From Oscillospiraceae bacterium (GTDB lineage: Bacteria; Bacillota; Clostridia; Oscillospirales; Ruminococcaceae): a stretch of DNA of 64,000 nt. The notes below the pieces were generated by a model. The model was not told the DNA's origin. It did not search any database and worked only from the letters and a program-made list of their open reading frames with translations. Location: NCBI GenBank assembly GCA_015067185.1, contig SVMZ01000008.1, positions 28,808 to 92,807 of the forward strand, in the 5' to 3' direction. The number at the start of each line of letters is the position of its first letter. The stretch's first letter is position 1. Of the stretch, positions 15,265 to 22,707 are shown piece by piece. Both the position numbers and the translations under genes were made by a program.

Positions 15265-18216
15265 TTACCACGCGAGTGTGGTTTTGCCCAGAACAGCAGC
15301 ACGGAGGCGTGTGGCATCCGCGTTGGTGAGATCACCGGAATTGTTGACATCCACAGCAAGGGACTGCAGCGCATCCAGTGTGATTTTACCCAGCGCAGCG
15401 GCGCGGGTGCGTGTGGAATCCGCATTGGTGATCTGACCGTCGCCATTGGCATCGCCGGACAGCACCACGGCGATGATGGTGTCTGCGGTCATGTTGTCCG
15501 CAGTGAAACGGTAGCCGTCTTCGGTTGCGGTGGCGGTGAGGCGGGTATAGGTTTTGCCGCCGTCATAGCTGACAGCCACGACACAGGCGTTCTCACAGGC
15601 AACGGTAAAGGTGTTGGTGCCTTCCTTCCAGCCGCCTTCCGGTGCGGTAAGGATAATGCCGGCCTTTTCCGCAGCGGGAATGGTGGGGGTGAAATCGATG
15701 GTCGGAATGGTGAAATGGATGGTGGCAGCGGTTAACGGGGTATTGTTGCTGCCGATGGTTATGTTGTTCCATAGTGTTTCTGTTCTGCTGTAATATACAT
15801 CTTTTAGGGTACTGCAGCCATAGAAAGCAGAGTCTCCAATGGAAGTAACACTGTCGGGAATGGAGACGGAAGTCAGGCCGGAGCACCAGGAGAAAGCATA
15901 TTCACCAATGGATGTAACGGTGTTTGGAATAGTGATAGAGGGTAGTTTGTAACATCTGGAAAAAGCTGAATCGCTGATAGCGGTGAGAGAAGGTGGAAGG
16001 GTAACAGAAGTGAGGTTTACACATTCGCAAAAAGCATGGTGGCCAATATAAGTAACACTATTTGGAATATATACAGATGTTAAACCTGATACGCGAAAAG
16101 CTTCGGCACCAATGGATGTAACGGTGTCTGGAATTGAAACAGATGTCAAGGACCCACAGCTATCAAAAGCGTGTTTACCAATCGAGGTGACGCCACGATT
16201 GATTACCACTGTTTTTATAGAGGAGAGATATCGATACCAAGGCATAGTATCAATGTTATAATTACTCATAGCGCCTGTGCCGCTAATTGTCAAAGCACCA
16301 CTAGCCTTATCAAAAGTCCAAGTAAGATTGCCGCCGCAATGTCCGGCAAAATATTGGATAGTAGCAGTAGATAAATAGGTGTTTCCAGTGGAAATGGAAA
16401 TTTTCTCCCACTGTTCTTGGGAATTTCCATAGTATACAGTTTGTAATTGTGAACACCCGTAGAAAGCATTTTGACCAATAGAAGTAACACTGCTGGGGAT
16501 AGAAACGGTGGTCAAATTGGAAAAACCAGAGAATGTAGAATCATAAATAGTATGAATACTACTGTTGATGATGATGTTAGAGATAGATGATTTGTAGTTC
16601 TCCCAAAAAGCATTTTTAGACAATTGGCCGCTTCCGCCGGAAATAATTAATGTGCCTGTAGTTGTGTTAATAGACCAGCGAGCACTGTTCATACACCAAC
16701 CGAGAATGGAATTATCAACGGTGGAGATGATTTGAAATGGATGGTAATGATATGAAGAGGAGGGAGAATAAATATTGTTCCATTGAGCATAGGTACCTGT
16801 ATAATATGCGGATTTTACATTATAACAACCGTCAAAAGCAGAGGTTCCAATGGAAGTGACAGTGTTTGGGATGGTGACGGAAGTCAGGCTGGAACAGTTG
16901 TAGAAAGCATAGATCCCAATGGAAGTGACACTATCGGGAATGGTGACAGAAGTCAGGCCGGAGCAGTTGTAGAAAGCACGGTCTCCAATGGAAGTGACAC
17001 CGTTCGGAAGAATGACCGTTCCGGATATAGCATCGGGACAGAAAATGATTTCTAATTGATCAGAGTTTCCTTTGGTATACAAAAGTCCGTTTATGGATTG
17101 GTAGTTGGGGTTGGTTGCATCAACAGATATTTCTGTCAAGCTTTTACACCAGGAGAAAGCATCTTCTCCAATGGAAGTGACACTGTTTGGGATGGTGACG
17201 GAAGTCAGGCTGGAACAGTTGTTGAAAGCATAGATCCCAATGGAAGTGACAGTGTTGGGAATGGTGATGGAAGTCAGGTTTTCACAGCGGTAGAAAGCAA
17301 AATCTCCAATGGAAGTGACACCACTATTGATGACAACTGTTTTAATGGACGAGCAGTATTGATACCAAGGAGCTTTGGAAGAAGATGTATAGTCTGTCAT
17401 TGCACCTGTCCCGCTGATAGTCAGCGTGCAGGTAGCTGTGTCCAGAGACCATGTTATGTTGTCGCCGCAAGTGCCGGAATAAGTGATATGAATCGTGGCA
17501 GAGGTCAGGGGTTCATTATTGCTGCCAATAGAAATTGCACTCCACTGTGCCTCGGTGCCGTCGTAATATACGTCGTTGAGGGAAGAACAGAAGTAGAAAG
17601 CCCCGCTGCCAATGGAGGTGACTGAATCGGGTATGGAGACGGATGTTAAGCCGGAACAATAGGCAAAAGCTTCATATCCGATGGAAGTAACACTGTTGGG
17701 GAGAGTAACGGAAATCAGGCTTCTGCAGTCGGAGAAAGCTGACTTTCCAATGGAGGTGACATTGTTACCGATAGAAACAGATGCTAAATTGTAACAGTCA
17801 AAGAAAGCATGCTCTCCAATAGAGGTGACACTGTTGGGGATGGAGACAGAGGTCAGACTGGAACAGGCTTGAAAAGTATAGTCTCCAATGGAAGTGATAG
17901 TATCAGGAATGGTGACAGAGTTCAAACTATTACAGCCGCAGAAAGTATAGTCCCCAATGGAAGTGACACCATGATTGATGACGACCGTTTCAATGGAGGA
18001 GTTATACAGAAACCAAGGGACATTGGTAGAGTCTGTATAGTTACTCATGGTCCCGGTACCGCTGATGGTCAGCGTGCAGGTAGTTGTGTCCAGAGACCAT
18101 GTTACATTGTCCCCGCAGTTACCGCTGTAAGTGGCAGCGTCTGCCTCGGTGGGCATCAGCACAAACAGCAGACAGCAAAGAAACATGAGTCCCAAAATTT
18201 TGCTGAGTTTTTTCAT
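15265..18216 (-). CDS. BspA-type leucine-rich-repeat surface protein with C-terminal dockerin
   Basis: A 983-aa secreted protein when started at the second Met (18216), which directly begins the signal peptide (MKKLSKILGLMF, cut near EADAA); GAAGG lies 9 nt upstream. The body consists of BspA-like LRR_5 repeats (SVTIPNSVTSIGEDAF pattern) in four blocks. Each block opens with a CGDNxTWSLD...TLTISGTG module, and most close with a YYxGTxAQW segment. After a short beta domain comes a type I dockerin at about 915-983 with loops DANGDGQITNAD and DVNNSGDLTNAD. BspA-like LRR proteins are associated with binding to host or other surface ligands. The dockerin suggests it is displayed by a cohesin, plausibly one of the neighbouring proteins. 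Confidence 0.9.
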   Translation of the reverse strand: MKKLSKILGLMFLCCLLFVLMPTEADAATYSGNCGDNVTWSLDTTTCTLTISGTGTMSNYTDSTNVPWFLYNSSIETVVINHGVTSIGDYTFCGCNSLNSVTIPDTITSIGDYTFQACSSLTSVSIPNSVTSIGEHAFFDCYNLASVSIGNNVTSIGKSAFSDCRSLISVTLPNSVTSIGYEAFAYCSGLTSVSIPDSVTSIGSGAFYFCSSLNDVYYDGTEAQWSAISIGSNNEPLTSATIHITYSGTCGDNITWSLDTATCTLTISGTGAMTDYTSSSKAPWYQYCSSIKTVVINSGVTSIGDFAFYRCENLTSITIPNTVTSIGIYAFNNCSSLTSVTIPNSVTSIGEDAFSWCKSLTEISVDATNPNYQSINGLLYTKGNSDQLEIIFCPDAISGTVILPNGVTSIGDRAFYNCSGLTSVTIPDSVTSIGIYAFYNCSSLTSVTIPNTVTSIGTSAFDGCYNVKSAYYTGTYAQWNNIYSPSSSYHYHPFQIISTVDNSILGWCMNSARWSINTTTGTLIISGGSGQLSKNAFWENYKSSISNIIINSSIHTIYDSTFSGFSNLTTVSIPSSVTSIGQNAFYGCSQLQTVYYGNSQEQWEKISISTGNTYLSTATIQYFAGHCGGNLTWTFDKASGALTISGTGAMSNYNIDTMPWYRYLSSIKTVVINRGVTSIGKHAFDSCGSLTSVSIPDTVTSIGAEAFRVSGLTSVYIPNSVTYIGHHAFCECVNLTSVTLPPSLTAISDSAFSRCYKLPSITIPNTVTSIGEYAFSWCSGLTSVSIPDSVTSIGDSAFYGCSTLKDVYYSRTETLWNNITIGSNNTPLTAATIHFTIPTIDFTPTIPAAEKAGIILTAPEGGWKEGTNTFTVACENACVVAVSYDGGKTYTRLTATATEDGYRFTADNMTADTIIAVVLSGDANGDGQITNADSTRTRAAALGKITLDALQSLAVDVNNSGDLTNADATRLRAAVLGKTTLAW
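15810..18130 (-). repeat. Coding tandem repeats of the LRR protein
   Basis: Imperfect repeats of about 66-69 bp encode the LRR units (for example the recurrent plus-strand words CCAATGGAAGTGACA and GGAATGGTGACAGAAGTCAG), arranged in four larger blocks. High identity between units, for example near 16850-17000 and 17170-17300, points to recent internal duplication. Confidence 0.85.
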
Positions 18217-18267
18217 AAAAAACAACCTTCTTTCCGATAGGGGAAAATACTCCACCTTATCATAATC

Positions 18268-18295
18268 ATTTTATCCTTTTAAAAAATAAAAACAA
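18268..18295 (-). promoter_or_regulatory. Possible promoter of the LRR/bi-cohesin operon
   Basis: Minus strand: TTGTTT, 16-bp spacer, TAAAAT, about 50-80 nt before the LRR start codon. The region is very AT-rich, so chance matches are likely. Confidence 0.4.
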
Positions 18296-18384
18296 TTAAC
18301 TGGCTGCATAGTGTTTAAAATAAAAATTTTGCGCGTACACACACTTGGGATGTATGGGTGCGCACAAAATGACTGCAAAATAAA

Positions 18385-18418
18385 AAATCAGAAGCACTTT
18401 CATGTGTGCTTCTGATTT
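18385..18418 (-). terminator. Terminator of the kinase/beta-helix operon
   Basis: 13-bp stem AAATCAGAAGCAC with an 8-nt loop, 17 nt past the stop at 18436. On the minus strand it is followed by TTTTATTTT. Confidence 0.85.
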
Positions 18419-18435
18419 GATGTATTATATTCGGT

Positions 18436-19680
18436 TTAAAAGACGGGCATAGTAACCGGAATATCAATGTCATTTTTAACATTCGTGCCGTTGTCGGTGA
18501 AGGTGCTTTCGGCAAAGACGAGAGGAGACATAAAAGAGGTTGCCTGAATATCCAGAGCAATATCATTGCCGATAAATCGATTATCCGGAAAGTTGACACT
18601 GACATTCTGAGCACTGCCGGCCTTGATAAGCAGTCCGGTTCGGTTGTTCTGAAAGGTGCAGTTATTGAATGTGATCCAACCGCTGTTGTAGCAGGCGGCA
18701 CCGATATCCCAGCCGCTGAAAACACAGTTCAAAAGAGTAGTGTGCGACAGCGCGCAGAGACCGGTTTTTCCGCTGCCGGAAAAATGAAGATCGTAAAGCT
18801 GCGTGTCATGGGGATTATCTGCAGGAACAGTTACGGTATCGTGAAAGGTGGTAGCATCTTCACCGTCAGTGCTTCCGTAAATCCGGAAATTTCCCGACGG
18901 TAAGTGGAGTTCTCCGTGATAGGAAACAGGGGGAAGGTAAAGGATGATGACGGAATTTTCCAGAGTCTCTTTGGTAAAGGAATTGAAAAGCGTTTGAAGA
19001 TCCTCTGTCGTATTCATGGGTGCGGTGGTGTGATCGTAGCGGATAACAGCAAGTGGAAGCACCGTGAAGAGGTGGGTGATCTCAAGAGTATCTCCGTTTT
19101 TCATCTTTACCGTAAAATAAATAGTGTTGCTGAAACACTCAGCGCTGTAATTTATGGTACAGCCGATCAAAGAAAAGGAGGAGGTATAGAGGGAATGCGG
19201 GGCTTCAAATATAGTCAGACTTCTTCCGCCGTTGGCGGGAACAGTAGTGAAAGAGATGTTTTCGATCAGAGGGAGAACTTCAGAAGGAAATAAAAGTTGG
19301 CCATCGCGGTAAACAAACAGATTAATGTGGGAGCTTTCGGTGGAACCGTCTTGCGCGATGAAGTAGGTGGAAGAGGTCACGGGGAAGGGGAGAGAAGAGG
19401 GGGAATCCATATCTTTTCTTAAAACAAAAGTATATTCTTCCCCTTTAAGGGTATAAGTGAGGTTGCCTTCGCCGGAATAACTTCTGGGAATATGGATAAG
19501 AGATGCGACAAAAGTCAAAAGCAGTATAAAAAGCAGCGTGGATATAACAGTGAAGGTTTTACGGCGCCATATCTTAGGCAAAGGGATAGTGTTTTTCTGT
19601 ATCTGTGATGTGGCGCAGTGCAAACAGAAAGAGGCGGAATTATCGAGGGCAGCGCCGCAGGATATGCATTTTTTACTCAT
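18436..19680 (-). CDS. Zinc-ribbon, single-pass membrane protein with extracellular parallel beta-helix (copy 2)
   Basis: A 414-aa protein. The N-terminus is a zinc ribbon with two CxxC pairs (CISCG and CLHCA) in the first 25 residues. A membrane segment at about 42-64 follows, then a large outside region. Residues about 230-410 contain short turns with FNNCTFQNNRTGLLI and FAESTFTDNGTNV, typical of right-handed parallel beta-helix (NosD/pectate-lyase-like) coils. No lyase catalytic residues are evident. It is paralogous along its length to the next upstream gene (shared PPVSYHGE/PPVTYEGG and MNTTEDLQTLF/MNTIEELQALF). Probably co-transcribed with it and the kinase; a display or sensing role is inferred only. 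Confidence 0.75.
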   Translation of the reverse strand: MSKKCISCGAALDNSASFCLHCATSQIQKNTIPLPKIWRRKTFTVISTLLFILLLTFVASLIHIPRSYSGEGNLTYTLKGEEYTFVLRKDMDSPSSLPFPVTSSTYFIAQDGSTESSHINLFVYRDGQLLFPSEVLPLIENISFTTVPANGGRSLTIFEAPHSLYTSSFSLIGCTINYSAECFSNTIYFTVKMKNGDTLEITHLFTVLPLAVIRYDHTTAPMNTTEDLQTLFNSFTKETLENSVIILYLPPVSYHGELHLPSGNFRIYGSTDGEDATTFHDTVTVPADNPHDTQLYDLHFSGSGKTGLCALSHTTLLNCVFSGWDIGAACYNSGWITFNNCTFQNNRTGLLIKAGSAQNVSVNFPDNRFIGNDIALDIQATSFMSPLVFAESTFTDNGTNVKNDIDIPVTMPVF

Positions 19681-19718
19681 TAAGGTGATCCCGTCCTTTC
19701 ATTGAGGAGAGATGAATG

Positions 19719-20978
19719 CTATTCGAAGATGGCCTCGGAAACATCCATGGTGCAGTCGGTATAATTGATGATATCGGTGGTGTTATTGATGAATTTTGCA
19801 TTGTAAAAAGTGAAGGTATCGGTAAAGGGAATATGTTTGAGGGAAAGTGCGATATTGTTTTCTTTAAAAATACAATATCCAAACGTGTTGGAAGAGGCAT
19901 TGGCGTCGCCGGGATTGTTGGATTCAAAGCCGATATTGTTTCGTTCAAAGGTGCATTTGTCAACGATAGCCCAGCCACCATCCAGTACATTCAAAGCAAT
20001 GTCGTGGTCTTCAAAAACACAATTGTCAAAGATGGCGGCAGAAGTAAGGGTGAAACCGATACTGTCTGTGCCGTTGCCTTTAAAACAGATGGTATCAAAA
20101 TGTGCCAATGTCGGGCTGCGGGTGGATACCGATACATCGCCGGTAAAGGTGGTTATGGCATCGCCTTCTCTGCTTCCGCATAAATTGTAAACTCTGGTGT
20201 GATAGCTGAACCCGCCTTCATAAGTAACTGGAGGGAGATAGATGGAGATAGACGTGTTGGGGGTGTATTCTTTTTCCAGTTTGTCAAAAAGTGCCTGAAG
20301 TTCTTCAATGGTATTCATCGGTTCATCTTCGGGGTAAATGCGTACAAGTGGAACCTCTTCAATTGTAATCGTATGAGTCAAAATAATCTTGTCACCGTTT
20401 TTCATCGTAATAGTCCAGCGAATATCGTTGGTTTTGTTTTTGGTGGTATAGAAATATTCAGCGGAAATGAGAGCATTGGGAGCAAGAGCGGTATATTCAA
20501 CCATTTGAAAAACCAACGGTTCTGCATCATCGTGAGGAAGAGAATCAACCTGGATGTTTTTTACTTGGGAATAAAATTTCTCGCTGACAGAAAAACTCAT
20601 GTTTTGAGAAACATAAAGACGGGAGTCGGCAGTAGTGATTTCATCGGGGGTCAGAGAGAAATAGTGCTTTTCATCAGGAACAAATTTATCTTTTGGCCCA
20701 TCTCCGAAAAATTTTAAATAAACATTATATATCTCACCGTCATCATCGGTATAGACAACACTGGCGCCGCCCTCATAGGTTTTGGGACCGAATTTTATAT
20801 ACATACCAAAAGCAAGAATAGCAGCGAGCAATATAATAATGAAAACAATAAGCAATTTTTTCTTCCAGGGTCTGACAACAGGAGCGGAATGTTTTACAAC
20901 CTGGCTGTTGGCACAATAAGGACAGAAAGAGGCACCCTCGGGGAGTTCTTTTCCGCATTTTATGCATTTATTATTCAA
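19719..20978 (-). CDS. Zinc-ribbon, single-pass membrane protein with extracellular parallel beta-helix (copy 1)
   Basis: A 419-aa protein with the same architecture as its downstream neighbour: zinc ribbon CIKCG and CPYCA, a basic stretch PWKKK, a membrane segment at about 44-65, an outer beta region, and beta-helix coils (FDNCVFEDHDIAL, VDKCTFERNNIGF, FGYCIFKENNIAL). The start is TTG, with AGGA 11 nt upstream; no better ATG exists. N-in/C-out topology follows from the zinc ribbon and the basic residues. The gene lies 127 nt after the kinase with no clear promoter between, so co-transcription is likely. The zinc ribbon could be the intracellular contact with the kinase or another partner. 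No function is known to me. Confidence 0.75.
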   Translation of the reverse strand: MNNKCIKCGKELPEGASFCPYCANSQVVKHSAPVVRPWKKKLLIVFIIILLAAILAFGMYIKFGPKTYEGGASVVYTDDDGEIYNVYLKFFGDGPKDKFVPDEKHYFSLTPDEITTADSRLYVSQNMSFSVSEKFYSQVKNIQVDSLPHDDAEPLVFQMVEYTALAPNALISAEYFYTTKNKTNDIRWTITMKNGDKIILTHTITIEEVPLVRIYPEDEPMNTIEELQALFDKLEKEYTPNTSISIYLPPVTYEGGFSYHTRVYNLCGSREGDAITTFTGDVSVSTRSPTLAHFDTICFKGNGTDSIGFTLTSAAIFDNCVFEDHDIALNVLDGGWAIVDKCTFERNNIGFESNNPGDANASSNTFGYCIFKENNIALSLKHIPFTDTFTFYNAKFINNTTDIINYTDCTMDVSEAIFE

Positions 20979-21105
20979 AAAATCACGTCCTGTTCAATGT
21001 AATGACGGTGTGCTGCGGTTTCTTCTGAGTACCGGGAAAGGCAGTGTTCGTGTGAGAAGGATACGATGGTTTGGGAAGAAATCTTTTTCTGAGAAATAGG
21101 ATTTA

Positions 21106-21810
21106 TCAGAGCATTTCCATAAGATGAAGGACATTTTTAAAGCGCTTTTTCGGGTTAGTCATTGTACAACGCTGTACAATACGCCCCATGCGGCCGGCAG
21201 CTAATTCAATGGAAGGATGTTTTCCGGTCAGCATGATGTTGAGAAGGACACCGAGTGCATATAGATCGGCACGCTCGTCAGATTGGGAAATACCGTACTG
21301 TTCGGGGGCAGCAAAGCCGGTGGTGCCGAGAATTTGTGTGTCGGAGGAGTTCTCTGTTTTGAAAATGCGGGAGGCATCAAAATCAATCAGCACTGCAGTG
21401 TCTCCGCGGATGATGACGTTTTCCGGTTTGATATCCCGATGGACAGCACCCAGAGAGTGAAACACCCAGAGAGCGGAGCAGAGCTGAAGCAGGATCTTTT
21501 TAGCTTGAGAAGGGGGGAGCAGAGTGCCCTCCAGAAGATAGTGCAGGGTATCCCCCTGAATAAATTCTTCCAGAACAATAACTTTTCCGTTCTGTTCCGC
21601 CACCTCCATGATCTGGGGAAGATGCGGGGAGGAAATGGGAAGCAGTTTGCGGTAGACTTCACCATTGCCTTCAAAATGACGGAAAATATATTGTGTTCCG
21701 TTTTTCTTGTGTCGTACAACCGATACACTTCCGCGAGAATTACTTTTGAGTTGTTTTAAAATGTCAAACTCACGGGACAAAGAGTCGAGCAAATTATCGT
21801 AAACAGTCAC
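21106..21810 (-). CDS. Small cytoplasmic Hanks-type Ser/Thr protein kinase
   Basis: A 234-aa kinase domain with no membrane segment or sensor domain. The catalytic loop HRDIKPEN is intact. The Mg-binding motif reads DFD instead of DFG (LIDFDASR). The activation segment ends GTTGFAAPEQYG, and the F-helix DLYALGVLL is present. The beta-3 position of the usual VAIK lysine reads YIFRHF, so an Arg appears to replace the ATP-anchoring Lys. The start is GTG with AAGGA 7-8 nt upstream. It heads the transcript with the two zinc-ribbon/beta-helix genes and is divergent from an XRE regulator, which suggests a phosphorylation-based signalling unit. Substrates are unknown. Confidence 0.85.
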   Translation of the reverse strand: MTVYDNLLDSLSREFDILKQLKSNSRGSVSVVRHKKNGTQYIFRHFEGNGEVYRKLLPISSPHLPQIMEVAEQNGKVIVLEEFIQGDTLHYLLEGTLLPPSQAKKILLQLCSALWVFHSLGAVHRDIKPENVIIRGDTAVLIDFDASRIFKTENSSDTQILGTTGFAAPEQYGISQSDERADLYALGVLLNIMLTGKHPSIELAAGRMGRIVQRCTMTNPKKRFKNVLHLMEML

Positions 21811-21874
21811 TTTTTTTCCTTTTCCTATGCAGCCAGCATATTGTTTTTATTGTTTTAAAATTGTAAAATATAAT

Positions 21875-21905
21875 TAGTATTATAGAATATTAATAGTATT
21901 ATAGA
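21875..21905. promoter_or_regulatory. Direct repeat overlapping the kinase promoter, possible XRE operator
   Basis: TAGTATTATAGA occurs twice, at 21875-21886 and 21894-21905, 19 bp apart start to start. The second copy contains the kinase -10 box. That this is the XRE binding site is an inference from position. Confidence 0.4.
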
Positions 21906-21926
21906 TTAATGTTCTTTTTTTGTAAA
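21898..21926 (-). promoter_or_regulatory. Promoter of the kinase operon
   Basis: Minus strand: TTTACA, 17-bp spacer, TATAAT. The -35 overlaps the SD region of the divergent XRE gene. Confidence 0.6.
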
Positions 21927-21937
21927 GGGGTAATATT

Positions 21938-22363
21938 TTGGAAAAGCGAAATACCGATGATCTGCATCAGGCTCTTATGGCATCACCGGACTTGGATGGA
22001 TTTCTGTCGGATAATCAGGAGAATTTCATTGAAGAAAATATTTCGGATAGTTTGAATAAGCTTTTTAGTAAGAAAAATGTAACAAAAGCAGCACTAGCCA
22101 AACAGTCAGGGATGAGTGAGATATATCTGCATCAGATTTTTGCGGGAAGAAGAACACCGTCACGCAACCGTTTGTTGTGTATCTGTTTTGGAATGCAGGT
22201 ATCGCTGGAAGAGACACAGGAACTGTTGAAAAGCTGTGGACTGGCACAGCTCTATCCCAAATTTAAACGTGATGCAATTATTATTTATGGTTTAGTGCAC
22301 GAAGCTACATTGTTTGAGACAAACGACAAACTGTTTGAGGAAAATGAGGAAACACTTTGCTGA
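21938..22363 (+). CDS. XRE-family helix-turn-helix regulator, divergent from the kinase
   Basis: A 141-aa protein. The acidic N-terminus (DLHQALMASPDLDGFLSD) is followed by an XRE/Cro-type DNA-binding domain at about residues 40-100, with ALAKQSGMSEIYLHQIFAGR as the helix-turn-helix. A conserved tail ends YPKFKRDAIIIYGL. The start is TTG with AAAGGGG 7 nt upstream. It is transcribed away from the kinase across 127 bp that hold direct repeats and the kinase promoter, so autoregulation and control of the kinase operon are plausible. I recall similar XRE/kinase pairs in Clostridia but no assigned role. Confidence 0.85.
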   Translation: MEKRNTDDLHQALMASPDLDGFLSDNQENFIEENISDSLNKLFSKKNVTKAALAKQSGMSEIYLHQIFAGRRTPSRNRLLCICFGMQVSLEETQELLKSCGLAQLYPKFKRDAIIIYGLVHEATLFETNDKLFEENEETLC

Positions 22364-22413
22364 TAGGTTGCAGCAGAAAAATAAGAACAGGGTATAAAAA
22401 GAATATGAAATCG

Positions 22414-22453
22414 AAATAAATCTATACATATTTATATATGTATAGATTTATTT
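22414..22453 (+). terminator. AT-rich 18-bp palindrome after the XRE gene, likely terminator
   Basis: Perfect 18-bp arms (AAATAAATCTATACATAT and its complement) with a 4-nt loop, 50 nt after the XRE stop. Its T run is short, so a protein-binding or bidirectional role is not excluded. Confidence 0.6.
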
Positions 22454-22707
22454 GCTACACACAGAAAATGGGTTAAATGAGGAAAAGCTTTGGTAAGAGC
22501 AAAACTCTTTTGTGCTGAAATAGAAAAGGCCTGATAATTACAAAAAAAATAACGCATTTAGAGGAAATCATATTCAAATGGGGAATATAAGATTGATATA
22601 TAGATGTAAAAATGATATAATTTGGTTGTATTAACTGAACTTTTATAAAGAATTTTTGGTCAACAGTAATCGGAAACGTTGAGAAGGTGTGAAAAAGGAG
22701 GCTCTTC
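22454..22707. other. AT-rich upstream region of the lipoprotein gene
   Basis: No ORF with an SD was seen. It contains the consensus-like promoter at 22593-22621 and a leader of about 80 nt. Confidence 0.5.
22593..22621 (+). promoter_or_regulatory. Promoter of the lipoprotein gene
   Basis: TTGATA, 17-bp spacer, TATAAT with extended TGA. Confidence 0.7.

Noticed and set aside
15810-18130. CRISPR-like regularly spaced repeats
   Set aside because: The repeats are imperfect, in frame, and encode the LRR units. There are no unique spacers or cas genes.
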